Below, in pieces: positions 8,376-17,033 of a DNA stretch of 64,000 nt; position 1 is the stretch's first letter; every line of letters starts with the position of its first letter. Source of the DNA: Pseudomonas sp. WS 5079 (lineage in GTDB: Bacteria; Pseudomonadota; Gammaproteobacteria; Pseudomonadales; Pseudomonadaceae). The stretch spans positions 972,623-1,036,622 of the forward strand of contig NZ_JAAQWN010000001.1 in the NCBI RefSeq assembly GCF_012985465.1. Direction: 5' to 3'. The translations under genes were made by a program, and so were the position numbers. The notes beneath the pieces were generated by a model. The model had not been told where the DNA came from. It searched no databases and saw only the letters and a list, made by a program, of their open reading frames with translations.

Positions 8376-9581
8376 TCACCAACTCCCCGAGGCCCCACCG
8401 CCGCCGCTGGAGCCGCCGCCACCGGAAAACCCGCCACCGGAGCTTGAGCTGGAACTGGAGCTTGAACGGTCGTTGGCACCGGAGCTCGACCCGCCCGTGC
8501 CCTGACCGTAAATGAACAGCGCCGCGAACGAGCTGATGGGCAAGGCGAACAACCAGCCCTCAAGGCCCATTTCCAGCAAGTACCCCGCCGCGCCATACAC
8601 CCCCAGCACCATCAGCGTCTGCACGCAAAACCCCAGGCGGCTGTGGTTCCAGGCGGCTCTCATCACTGCTAGCAGGACCAGGTACAGGCCCAGCACCACC
8701 AGCGCGGCCAGCGGCCATGCCAGCCAGTTCATAAAGGACACTTCAGTCAGGTAGTGATCCACCAGGCCCAGGCCGACGCTGTAGGCCATCAGCGCCAACA
8801 CGCAATAAAACACCGCCTTGGCCTGCCACAACGCGCCGAATATCGCTGCGCCGATCGACATGCAAAACGGCAGCGCCAGCACATAGATCGGCCAGGCCTT
8901 GCCATTGATTGCGGCCAGTGCCGTCAGCAGCACGGTCAGCACCAGGCCAGCAATCAGGCCACGGCGCCAATGCAGCTTGCCCGAGGCCAGCAGCACCCCG
9001 CCGATGGCCCCCAGAATCAGCGCCAGTAACACCGCAGTTTCATCCACTGTTTCAAGGGGCTGGTCCACTGCCGGCAAGTCGCCGCCCTCGACCAGCACGC
9101 TCAGGGCGTCCACGGCGCGCTGCACACCGCCAGCGTAATCGCCCTGGCGAAACGCCGGGGTCAATTGCTCCTCGATAATCCGATGGCTCAACAGGTCCGT
9201 GACCAGCCCTTCCAGGCCGTAACCGACCTCGATCCGCGCCTTGCGATCGTCCTTGGCCACCAGCAGCAAGATGCCGTCGTCGATACCCTTGCGTCCCAAT
9301 TTCCAGGCGCGCAACAGTTGGGTGCTGAACGTCTGGATATCGACGTCGCCCGTACTCGGCAGCAGCATCACGGCGATCTGCGCACCCTTGCGCTGTTCGA
9401 GGTCAGCAAGCTGCTCGGTCAGGCGCTGCTGCGTCGCGGTATCGAGGGTGTGGGTCAGATCGATCACGCGCTGGTTCAGCGCCACATTCACCAAGGCCGG
9501 CGGCACCGTTTGCGCCAAGGCCAGTGCGCTGAACAGTAGGAGCACCAGGCCCCAGGCCGATTGCCATAAAAACCGCCCCAT
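8376..9581 (-). CDS. TPM domain protein (YgcG family), membrane-anchored
   Basis: A 401-residue protein with signal peptide (LFSALALAQ-T), a TPM-phosphatase domain (residues about 35-165: VIDLTHTLDTATQQRLTEQL, IAVMLLPSTG, GILLLVAKDDRKARIEVGYG), five to six hydrophobic segments (about 180-345), and a C-terminal tail almost wholly of Gly and Ser. This is the typical YgcG layout. The TPM domain faces the periplasm. Function is poorly defined in bacteria; the plant TPM relative is linked to photosystem repair. The glycine-rich tail is low complexity and may vary between strains. Confidence 0.88.
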   Translation of the reverse strand: MGRFLWQSAWGLVLLLFSALALAQTVPPALVNVALNQRVIDLTHTLDTATQQRLTEQLADLEQRKGAQIAVMLLPSTGDVDIQTFSTQLLRAWKLGRKGIDDGILLLVAKDDRKARIEVGYGLEGLVTDLLSHRIIEEQLTPAFRQGDYAGGVQRAVDALSVLVEGGDLPAVDQPLETVDETAVLLALILGAIGGVLLASGKLHWRRGLIAGLVLTVLLTALAAINGKAWPIYVLALPFCMSIGAAIFGALWQAKAVFYCVLALMAYSVGLGLVDHYLTEVSFMNWLAWPLAALVVLGLYLVLLAVMRAAWNHSRLGFCVQTLMVLGVYGAAGYLLEMGLEGWLFALPISSFAALFIYGQGTGGSSSGANDRSSSSSSSSSGGGFSGGGGSSGGGGASGSW

Positions 9582-9713
9582 ACTTTGTTACCTGACGTTT
9601 CGTCCTGAAAGCGCCGACTTTACCCTATCAGCGCTATATCTAGTGACCCCATGCGGTGGACTCTCTAAACTGACGCGAAAACCTCATAGCAACACGCCAC
9701 TACGAGCACGCCC

Positions 9714-10529
9714 ATGGACCTTCGCCATCGCAACAACGTCAACATAATGGGCAATGGTTCCTCGACGCTGGTGTTTTCCCATGGTTTTGGCTGCAACCAA
9801 GCCATGTGGAATTACCTGCTGCCCCATTTCGTCGAGCGTTTTCGCGTGGTGGTGTATGACCTGGTAGGGGCCGGCCTGTCTGACCCGGCGGCCTACCACA
9901 AGGAAAAATATGCGGCCCTGGACGGTTACGCCGCAGATCTGAACGAGATTATCGATGCGTTCGCCAGTGGCCCGGTGATTCTGGTTGGCCATTCGGTCAG
10001 CGCAATGATTGGCACCCTGGCCGACCGCGCAGCGCCCGGGCGCATTGCCGCCCATGTGATGATCGGCCCCTCGCCCTGCTATATCGACACCGACGACTAC
10101 GTGGGCGGGTTCAAGCCCGAAGACATCCAGTCGCTGCTCGACACCCTCGACAGCAACTACCTGGGTTGGTCCAGCGCCATGGCCCCGGTGATCATGGGCG
10201 CGCCGGGGCAACCGGCACTCAGTGAAGAGCTGACCAACAGCTTTTGCCGCACCGAGCCCGAGATTGCCAAGCAGTTTGCGCGGGTGACGTTCCTGTCGGA
10301 CAACCGCGCCGATATCGGCGGCCTCACCACCCCCACATTGATCCTGCAATCGAGCGATGACCTGATCGCCCCGGTCTGCGTGGGCGAGTACCTGCACCGC
10401 GTATTGCCCCACAGCACCTATCGCCTGATCGACAATGTGGGCCATTGCCCGCATATGAGCGCGGCACCGGTCTGCGCGGCGGCGATGGAGCACTTCCTGC
10501 TGCCATGGACCGTTGCCCATGGCGAGTGA
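9714..10529 (+). CDS. RsbQ-like alpha/beta hydrolase
   Basis: A 271-residue alpha/beta hydrolase closely patterned on RsbQ, the Bacillus stress-pathway protein, and on plant KAI2/D14 receptors. The N-terminus RHRNNVNIMGNG and FSHGFGCNQAMW are typical. The triad is visible: Ser94 in VGHSVSAM, Asp216 in SSDDLIAP and His244 in VGHCPHMS, very near the positions in RsbQ. It overlaps by 11 bp the start of a PAS-domain histidine kinase. In Bacillus RsbQ works with the PAS-containing phosphatase RsbP; here the partner is a kinase instead. The small molecule made or bound is unknown. Confidence 0.9.
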   Translation: MDLRHRNNVNIMGNGSSTLVFSHGFGCNQAMWNYLLPHFVERFRVVVYDLVGAGLSDPAAYHKEKYAALDGYAADLNEIIDAFASGPVILVGHSVSAMIGTLADRAAPGRIAAHVMIGPSPCYIDTDDYVGGFKPEDIQSLLDTLDSNYLGWSSAMAPVIMGAPGQPALSEELTNSFCRTEPEIAKQFARVTFLSDNRADIGGLTTPTLILQSSDDLIAPVCVGEYLHRVLPHSTYRLIDNVGHCPHMSAAPVCAAAMEHFLLPWTVAHGE

Positions 10530-11688
10530 ACAGTTGCCCGATCCCCAGGCGCTGTTCGACGGTGCGGCCTGTGCACTGGCGGTCACCGCAGAAGACGGCA
10601 CGCTGCTGCGGGTAAACCAGTGTTTCAGCGACTGGCTGGGCATGCCGGCGACCGAGCTGCAGGGCCGGCGTTTCCAGGACCTGCTGACCATGGGCGGGCG
10701 GATTTTTCACCAGACCCACCTTGCCCCGCTGATGCAGGTGGAAGGCCGCATCACCGAGGTAAAACTGGACCTGCGCCATCGCGATGGCCACACCGTGACC
10801 ATTTTGCTCAACGCCATCAAGCGCGAATACGCCAACGGTGTGCAACATGAGCTGGCGCTGTTCGGTACCACCGACCGCGACAAGTACGAACGCGAGCTGC
10901 TCAACGCCCGCAAGTTGGCCGAAGCCCTGCTGCTGGAGAAGACTGCTGCCGAAACCGCCCTCCAGCACGCCCAGGCCGAGCTCAACCAGGCCTATATCAA
11001 GGCGCAGCGGCGGGCGCTGTTTGCCGAACAAATGGTCGCCATCGTCAGCCATGACCTGAAAAACCCGCTGACCGCGATCAAGATGGCATCCGACTTCCTC
11101 GCCCGGGGCGAGCGCACCGCCAAGGAAACCCAATTGATTGGCCATATCGGCCAGTCATCGGAACGCGCCCAGCGGATGATCGCCGACCTGTTGGACTTCA
11201 CCCAGGCCCGGGTCGGCGTTGGCATCGGCGTAAGCCCCAACCCGCTGGACCTGCACGACGTGACCCGGCGCGCAGTGGATGAGCTGCGGGTGGCCTTCCC
11301 CCGCGCGTGCCTGGTGCATCACACCGTGGGCGCTGCCGATACCTGCCTGGATGGCGACCGTGTGCAGCAAATCATCGGCAACCTGGTGGCCAACAGCGTG
11401 GCCTATGGCGACCTGCAACAACCGATCACTATTACCTCGCGACTGGGCCACGACGGGGCCAGCCTCTCGGTGCACAACCATGGGCCGGTGATTGCCGACG
11501 CGCTGATGCAGGTGCTGTTTGAGCCCATGACCCGAGGCACCGACCAGGACTGCGACATACGCAGCGTGGGGCTGGGGTTGTTTATCGTGCGGGAAATCGC
11601 CAAGGCCCATGGTGGGGATGTGGGCGTCAGCTCACAGGTGGGCAGCGGTACCACGTTCACCGTTTGCTTGCCGCTGACCCACCTGTGA
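10519..11688 (+). CDS. PAS domain sensor histidine kinase paired with RsbQ-like hydrolase
   Basis: A 389-residue soluble kinase: N-terminal PAS domain (about 10-120, LFDGAACALAVTAEDGTLLR), a coiled-coil linker rich in Glu/Ala/Lys (about 120-170), HisKA with VSHDLKNPLTAIK (His178), and HATPase with NLVANSVAYG and VGLGLFIVREIAKAHGG. No transmembrane segment, so it acts in the cytoplasm. Its ATG at 10519 lies within the last codons of the hydrolase gene, which implies translational coupling. No response regulator is adjacent. By analogy with RsbQ-RsbP the PAS domain may sense a product of the hydrolase. Confidence 0.9.
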   Translation: MASEQLPDPQALFDGAACALAVTAEDGTLLRVNQCFSDWLGMPATELQGRRFQDLLTMGGRIFHQTHLAPLMQVEGRITEVKLDLRHRDGHTVTILLNAIKREYANGVQHELALFGTTDRDKYERELLNARKLAEALLLEKTAAETALQHAQAELNQAYIKAQRRALFAEQMVAIVSHDLKNPLTAIKMASDFLARGERTAKETQLIGHIGQSSERAQRMIADLLDFTQARVGVGIGVSPNPLDLHDVTRRAVDELRVAFPRACLVHHTVGAADTCLDGDRVQQIIGNLVANSVAYGDLQQPITITSRLGHDGASLSVHNHGPVIADALMQVLFEPMTRGTDQDCDIRSVGLGLFIVREIAKAHGGDVGVSSQVGSGTTFTVCLPLTHL

Positions 11689-11696
11689 AGGTGCTG

Positions 11697-12080
11697 TCAG
11701 GGGTAATTCAGCGTCACCAGGTAAGCCCCTGAGCGCAACGGCTTGCCCGCCCCATCGTTCAGGCTGTATTGCCGATCGAAGTAACGACCATCGCCGCTGG
11801 TTTCGGTCACCAGCTTGACCTTGACGGTTGAGTGGTCCAGCGCACTGACCGTGCGCACCGGCTCGACGCCAGAGGCGCTGATGTTGCCCCCGGGTGCAAA
11901 CATCGGGCAACCGCGCAGCGCCAACGTCGACCCTGCCCCGCTCCCTGCGGTGCAGGTGGCCTCCACGATACTGCCGCGAAACTGGATAACGCCATGGGCC
12001 ACGGTGGTTGCTGCTTGGCCACTGGCGCTGACGAGCGCGAAAAACAGGCTGATACCGACTGCCAAACGTTGACTGCTCAT
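11697..12080 (-). CDS. type 1 fimbrial-like exported protein
   Basis: A 127-residue protein with a signal peptide (ending near SASGQA-A) and the short pilin-like pattern VIQFRGSIVEATCT, a second Cys in LRGCPMF, and an end AYLVTLNYP that resembles the donor/acceptor beta strand of chaperone-usher subunits. Start ATG at 12080 was preferred because AGGAG precedes it. No usher or chaperone gene is near, so it is an orphan. It converges with the PAS kinase gene, 8 bp apart. Confidence 0.72.
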   Translation of the reverse strand: MSSQRLAVGISLFFALVSASGQAATTVAHGVIQFRGSIVEATCTAGSGAGSTLALRGCPMFAPGGNISASGVEPVRTVSALDHSTVKVKLVTETSGDGRYFDRQYSLNDGAGKPLRSGAYLVTLNYP

Positions 12081-12221
12081 ATTGAACGCTCCTGGGTATA
12101 TACCCATCACGTCGGCAAGTCTGGTCAGTTTCTTGAGGGTTTAAGAACTACCTGATGGTTATTTTTTCAAGGATGCCAACGGGGTCTCATATTGAACAGA
12201 TCCCCGTTCAGGTGGGAGCGC

Positions 12222-13787
12222 CTACAGGACAGCACCCAACGCCTTCAACAGCACGCCATCACGGCCATAAATATCCGGCGCGTACAGCAACGCGCCCTGG
12301 TTATCCACCTGCACTGTCCAATAACCCAGCAACACCGGTACCGGCGTCGCCAGGCGGAACTCATGGGTCAGCCCGGTTGCCAGCAACTCTTCGGTCCGCG
12401 CCTTTTCCGCCGGGTTCACCAACAAATCACGCAGCAACATCGGCTGCTCTACCCGCACACACCCCGAGCTGAACGCCCGTGGTCCCTTGCTGAACAGCGG
12501 CTGGCTGGGCGTGTCGTGCAGGTACACCGAGAACGGGTTGGGGAAGCGCATGACGATCTTGCCCAGCGGGTTGCGCGGGCCGGCGTCCTGGCGCAGGAGG
12601 ATGTTGCCGGGGTGCGACCAGTCCACCTGCTCCGGCGACAACGCGCGGCCTTCACTGTCGAGCACCTTGAGGTTCTGTTGGCGCAAGTACTCCGGGTTCA
12701 GGCGAATTGCCGGCAACTTGTCCTCGCGCATGATGGTCGGCGGGATCGTCCAGGTGGGGTTGAGGGTCAGGCGCGTGATGCGTGACTTGAGCAACGGCGT
12801 TTGCCGCTCGGCGCGGCCGACCTGCAAGCGGGTCTGCCACACGGGCACGCCGCCCTGGTAGACGCTCAACTGCGCGGCTGCGACGTTGACCAGGATGCCG
12901 TCCGGCTCCAGGTCCTGGGCCAGCCAGCGAAAGCGTTCGAGATTGACCCGCAACTGCTCGCGCCGCAGCGCCGGGCTGACGTTGAGCTCGGCCACCGTGC
13001 CCGGGCCGATTACCCCGTCGGCTTGCAGCGAGTGGCTGGCCTGGAAGCGCTTCACCGCCTCCACCAGTTCATTGTCGTATTGATTGCCCTTGGGCACGCT
13101 CGCCAACTGGCCGCCACTGACCAGGCGTCGGGCCAGGGCCGGCACCCGTGGGTCTTCGCCGCCGGGACGCAGCAATGGGCCGTCGGCAATCACACCCCAT
13201 TGCGCCAAGGGTTGCAGGCGCTGTGTGGCGTAGGCCGTGCGCAGGCTGCGGTACAGCTTTGCGCTGGGCCTGGCCTGGTCGAAGGCGGCTGGCATGTCGG
13301 TGAGCCCGGCAGTGGCCAGGGCCAGCACGGCGACGGCAGGGTCTTCGCTCGGCGGCTGGGAATGCCACAGCGGTTCGTAATGGGCCTGCTGCAAACGGCC
13401 ATAGTGCAAGTCATGCAAGGCTTGTAGGTAGTGCTGGCTGGTTTCGAAGTCGCTGCACAATACGTTGCTGGTGGCCGCCACGTCGGCCAGCCGGTAGTGC
13501 GCCGGGTCGAGGCCGTCATCGGCCAGCAACAGTAATTGATCCTGCAACGCCTTTCGGCGTCCGTCCTCCGGCCAGAGGGCGACATTGCCTTGTTGTTGGT
13601 AAAAAGCCTGCAACCGCGCCTCGGCGGGTACATCCAGTTGCGCAGCCAAACCGGGGCAAACGCTCGACAACTGCCCAAGTGCCAGCTGTACTGGGTTTGA
13701 CGGCTCGACCAGCACTTCATCAGCCGTGGCGACCAATGGTGCTACGAGCAAGCAAAGGCTCAAGTAACATGCGTGTTTTTTGAACAA
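12222..13787 (-). CDS. murein L,D-transpeptidase (YcbB/LdtD type)
   Basis: A 521-residue periplasmic enzyme that makes 3-3 cross-links in peptidoglycan. It has a signal peptide (LCLLVAPLVATAD), an N-terminal scaffold domain, a PG_binding_1 domain (VEAVKRFQASHSLQADGVIG) and a YkuD catalytic domain with YLHDTPSQPLFS and the nucleophile Cys443 in SSGCVRVE. The start codon is TTG at 13787, preceded by GGAG at eight bases; no ATG gives the full signal peptide. It is divergent from a second L,D-transpeptidase-like gene at 13825. Confidence 0.92.
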   Translation of the reverse strand: MFKKHACYLSLCLLVAPLVATADEVLVEPSNPVQLALGQLSSVCPGLAAQLDVPAEARLQAFYQQQGNVALWPEDGRRKALQDQLLLLADDGLDPAHYRLADVAATSNVLCSDFETSQHYLQALHDLHYGRLQQAHYEPLWHSQPPSEDPAVAVLALATAGLTDMPAAFDQARPSAKLYRSLRTAYATQRLQPLAQWGVIADGPLLRPGGEDPRVPALARRLVSGGQLASVPKGNQYDNELVEAVKRFQASHSLQADGVIGPGTVAELNVSPALRREQLRVNLERFRWLAQDLEPDGILVNVAAAQLSVYQGGVPVWQTRLQVGRAERQTPLLKSRITRLTLNPTWTIPPTIMREDKLPAIRLNPEYLRQQNLKVLDSEGRALSPEQVDWSHPGNILLRQDAGPRNPLGKIVMRFPNPFSVYLHDTPSQPLFSKGPRAFSSGCVRVEQPMLLRDLLVNPAEKARTEELLATGLTHEFRLATPVPVLLGYWTVQVDNQGALLYAPDIYGRDGVLLKALGAVL

Positions 13788-13824
13788 TGGCTTAGCTCCA
13801 ATCTACGGCGGGGATGCGATATAC

Positions 13825-14523
13825 ATGCTCAATATTGACTGCCGACTCGGCCTGATCGCCGTCGCCCTGGCCGCGTTCTGTACGGGTGCCTTCGCAGAGA
13901 ATGCCAAACCTCATACCTTGTATAGCAGCCTGGCGCGCTCGGCTCCAGAACTCAATCCCGCAGTCCTCAAAAGCGCCCTCAGCGCCATGCAGTGTGCTGT
14001 CAACAATGGCCAGGAACGCTCCGAACGCCTGGCCGTGATTGACTATTCGCAGCCTTCGACCGCCCGTCGCCTGTGGATTTTCGATCTGCGGCAAAAAAAG
14101 CTGGTGCTGCGTGACCTGGTGGCCCACGGGCAAAAATCCGGGGAAAACTTCGCCACCCAGTTCTCCAACAGCGAAGGCAGCCATCAATCCAGCCTGGGCC
14201 TGTTCCGCACCCAGGAAAGCTACCAGGGCACCCACGGCTATTCGTTGCGCATGGACGGCCTGGAGCCCGGCTTCAATGACCAGGCCCGCGACCGCGCGAT
14301 CGTGATCCATGCCGCCGACTACGTCAGCCCCCTGTGGAGCAAGCGTGAAGGCCGCATCGGCCGCAGCCAGGGCTGCCCCGCCGTGCGCCCGCAAGTGGCG
14401 CGCCAGGTGGTGGACAAGCTCAAGGATGGGCAGTTCATGTTCTCCTGGTATCCCGACCAGCGCTGGTTGAAATCCTCGGCCTACCTCAATTGCAAGCCGC
14501 GCCAGATCGCCAGCGCCGGTTGA
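13825..14523 (+). CDS. YkuD_2-type L,D-transpeptidase-like exported protein
   Basis: A 232-residue exported protein of the family annotated as murein L,D-transpeptidase catalytic domain family. Signal peptide AFCTGAFAEN; catalytic region AIVIHAADYVSP with His, and GRSQGCPAVRP with Cys184. The ATG at 13825 gives a proper signal peptide; an upstream in-frame ATG at 13780 would overlap the divergent transpeptidase start. The pair share a 37-bp divergent promoter gap. Activity on peptidoglycan is inferred from the fold. Confidence 0.88.
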   Translation: MLNIDCRLGLIAVALAAFCTGAFAENAKPHTLYSSLARSAPELNPAVLKSALSAMQCAVNNGQERSERLAVIDYSQPSTARRLWIFDLRQKKLVLRDLVAHGQKSGENFATQFSNSEGSHQSSLGLFRTQESYQGTHGYSLRMDGLEPGFNDQARDRAIVIHAADYVSPLWSKREGRIGRSQGCPAVRPQVARQVVDKLKDGQFMFSWYPDQRWLKSSAYLNCKPRQIASAG

Positions 14524-14567
14524 GGTAGTATCTGGAGGGCCGAGCCTGACCAGAGAGAGAACCTCAA

Positions 14568-15317
14568 ATGCTTTTGCACCAGTCAACGTGGATCGAGATT
14601 GGCCAATTTCTCGACCGCAGCCGTACCGTTGTGATTCCCATCGGTTCCAACGAACAACATGGCCCCACCGGCCTGTTGGGCACCGATTGGATGTGCCCGG
14701 AAATCATTGCCCATCAGGCGCAAAAAGACGCTGATATCCTGGTCGGCCCGACCTTCAATATCGGCATGGCCCAGCATCACCTCGGGTTCCCCGGCACCAT
14801 CTCCCTGCGCCCATCGACGTTTATCGCCGCGATTGGCGACTGGACCCGTTCCCTGGCGGCCCATGGCTTTGAGAAGATCCTGTTTCTCAATGGCCATGGC
14901 GGCAATATCGCCACCATTGAAGCGGCCTTTTCCGAGTTGTACGCCGAGGCCAGCTTCGCCCGTCGCCCCGCCGGCTTCGCCTTGAAGCTGTGCAACTGGT
15001 GGGACCTGGAAGGCGTTGGCGAACTGGCGCGCGCGCAATTCCCGACGGGGCATGGCACCCATGCCACCCCTTCCGAGATCGCGATTACCCAGTGGGCATA
15101 CCCCGACTCGATCAAAACGGCGGACTACTCGCCAAGGATTGCACCCTCCGGCCCGATCCGTGAGGCCCAGGACTTCCGCGCCCGCCACCCGGATGGCCGG
15201 ATGGGTTCCGACCCGGCCCTGGCAACCCCGGAGAAAGGCGGCGAACTGGTGGCCCTGGCTGCCAAGGGGTTGGTGTCTGCGGTGGAGAATTTCAGCCGCG
15301 AAGCCATGCCAAACTGA
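14568..15317 (+). CDS. creatininase family amidohydrolase
   Basis: A 249-residue metal-dependent amidohydrolase of the creatininase/MftE family. Metal ligands are visible: PIGSNEQHGPTG (Glu and His), LGTDWM (Asp), GHGTHATPSEIA (His and Glu), and the core LFLNGHGGN. Family members cleave cyclic amides or formamides; the substrate here is unknown. A GAGAGAGA ribosome site precedes the ATG. It is followed 46 bp later by a small protein gene. Confidence 0.9.
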   Translation: MLLHQSTWIEIGQFLDRSRTVVIPIGSNEQHGPTGLLGTDWMCPEIIAHQAQKDADILVGPTFNIGMAQHHLGFPGTISLRPSTFIAAIGDWTRSLAAHGFEKILFLNGHGGNIATIEAAFSELYAEASFARRPAGFALKLCNWWDLEGVGELARAQFPTGHGTHATPSEIAITQWAYPDSIKTADYSPRIAPSGPIREAQDFRARHPDGRMGSDPALATPEKGGELVALAAKGLVSAVENFSREAMPN

Positions 15318-15363
15318 CGGTTGCGACACAGACACCAATAAAATCTATAAGAAGGACCTATTC

Positions 15364-15639
15364 ATGAAACCCCACCAGAAGACTTTTGATCGCATCCGCA
15401 ACGCCGTGCTGCCGGAGTTTCGCGAGCGCGTCGCCGACTATTTGGTCGAGTACGAAAACGTCCTGCAGGACCCCGCTGCCGCTACCGACCAAGCCTGCGC
15501 CGCCGCCCAGCAACTACGCGGTTACCTGCGCGGCCTGAACACCACCCGGGTGCTTGGCATGGAGGACTGGGAAGACCTCGACCGCCGGGTCGCGCAGGAG
15601 TGGCCGCTGGGCGCTACAACGACGGACGTGCCTGGTTGA
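15364..15639 (+). CDS. small conserved-looking protein, unknown function
   Basis: A 91-residue, largely helical and charged protein (HQKTFDRIRNAVLPEFRERV, DYLVEYENVLQD, AAAQQLRGYLRGL). No signal peptide or membrane segment. The start ATG at 15364 has AAGGA a few bases upstream. Its 3' end overlaps the convergent GST gene by 26 bp. The last ten residues (PLGATTTDVPG) look less ordered than the rest. No family was recognised. Confidence 0.65.
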   Translation: MKPHQKTFDRIRNAVLPEFRERVADYLVEYENVLQDPAAATDQACAAAQQLRGYLRGLNTTRVLGMEDWEDLDRRVAQEWPLGATTTDVPG

Positions 15640-16246
15640 CCCAGGCCTGCACCGATGGCCGCTGCCACTGCCGCTGGGCATACGCCACCAGCCGCGCGGG
15701 CACCGGGTCGCCGTTGAGGATCAGCCGGTTGAGCATCACGGCCAGGTCCACATCGGCAATCGACCATTGGCCAAACAGATAGTCATCGCCCTCGGCCAAC
15801 CACTGCTGCGCCGCCGCAATCAGTTTGTCGGCCGCCACCTGGGCCTGGGTTGATAACGGGCCATATTTGACCGCGCAAAACACCACCAGCGTGGAGCGCT
15901 CCTGGCGGATCGGCAGCAAGTCACTGCGCAACCACGCCTGGATCTGCCGCGCCCGCGCGCGTTGGCGCGGTTCCCTCGGATACACCGGCACCTGTGCAAA
16001 TACATCCTCCAGGTACTCGGTAATCGCCGACGATTCGGACAACGCAAACCCGCCCTGCTCCAGGGTCGGCACACGCTGCGTCACGGACAGCCCGGCAAAC
16101 ACCGGCGCCTGCTGCTCCAACGCGTCCAGGTCGAGGGTGCGCACCTCAAACGGCAGGCCTTTTTCCCGCAGGGTTACAAACACCGACATCGCATACGGGC
16201 TGGTGAACTGGGCATCGACATACAAGCGCATCGGCAGGTTCGTCAC
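15614..16246 (-). CDS. yfcF: glutathione S-transferase, YfcF-like
   Basis: A 210-residue GST with thioredoxin-like N-terminus (RLYVDAQFTSPYAMSVFVTL, RVPTLEQGGFALSESSAI) and an all-helical C-terminal domain with the conserved SIADVDLAVML. The layout matches YfcF, a glutathione transferase with peroxidase activity in E. coli. The start is GTG at 16246, with AGGAGATG before it. It overlaps the small gene at 15364 by 26 bp at its 3' end. Confidence 0.85.
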   Translation of the reverse strand: MTNLPMRLYVDAQFTSPYAMSVFVTLREKGLPFEVRTLDLDALEQQAPVFAGLSVTQRVPTLEQGGFALSESSAITEYLEDVFAQVPVYPREPRQRARARQIQAWLRSDLLPIRQERSTLVVFCAVKYGPLSTQAQVAADKLIAAAQQWLAEGDDYLFGQWSIADVDLAVMLNRLILNGDPVPARLVAYAQRQWQRPSVQAWVNQARPSL

Positions 16247-16355
16247 GGCGGCATCTCCTTGGGTGAGCAGCCACGCTACGAGATGTGTGGCGATAAATAC
16301 AATGCAGCCTTTTTATAGGGGCATTCCTCGACGGAATACGGCAGGCTCCCACCAC

Positions 16356-16901
16356 CTAGCCGGAAAACCCACCGCCCGTAAGGAACGCCTGCTCCTCCTC
16401 GGTCGTCACCCGGCCCAACGCCCCATTGCGATGGGGAAAGCGGCCGAATCGCTGGATGATCTCGGCATGCTCCTTGGCCCAGTGATAGGTGTCGGCATCC
16501 AATTGTTTGTTCAGCGCCAGGGAGCGCTGCTGGTCCTCGGGTAGCTCGGAATGCTCAAAGGGCAAATAGCAGAACGCGCGCAATGCCGGGTCGATCTGGC
16601 GGTCCAGTCCCGCGTCGACCATACGCCCGGCGTAGGCCCTGGCCAGTGGATCGGTAGCGAACATATGGGCAGTGCCGCGAAAGGTATTGCGCGGGTATTG
16701 ATCGAGCAGGATCAGCAGCGCCAGCGCGCCTTCGGCTTCGCTCAGCCAGTGTTCCAGCTCACCCCTGGCCGCCTGGAAGTGGGCCTCATGGAAGCGTGCA
16801 CCGAATTCGGCATCGAACTGTGGATCTTTCTTGAACCAGCGTGATGGGCCCGCCGCCGTCCAGAATTGCACGACGGTTTTGAAATCAATCGGGGCGCTCA
16901 T
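16356..16901 (-). CDS. DUF924 family protein
   Basis: A 181-residue protein of the DUF924 family, recognised by FWTAAGPSRWFKKDPQFDAE, LLILLDQYPRNTFRGTAHMF, FCYLPFEHSE and FGRFPHRNGALGR. The family has a tetratricopeptide-like helical fold and no settled function. The start ATG has GGAGTCACTT before it. It is separated from the GST gene by 109 bp with no clear feature. Confidence 0.9.
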   Translation of the reverse strand: MSAPIDFKTVVQFWTAAGPSRWFKKDPQFDAEFGARFHEAHFQAARGELEHWLSEAEGALALLILLDQYPRNTFRGTAHMFATDPLARAYAGRMVDAGLDRQIDPALRAFCYLPFEHSELPEDQQRSLALNKQLDADTYHWAKEHAEIIQRFGRFPHRNGALGRVTTEEEQAFLTGGGFSG

Positions 16902-17033
16902 AAGTGACTCCAGGGTCGTTAGGTCTGTGGCCTACCCTAGCATCTGAATGAGCCGATTCCGACTCGGAAATCCACGCTTGCCGCCCAATGTTATAAGATA
17001 ACCACCCTCCTCTTCTGCTGACGACCTCGCCCC

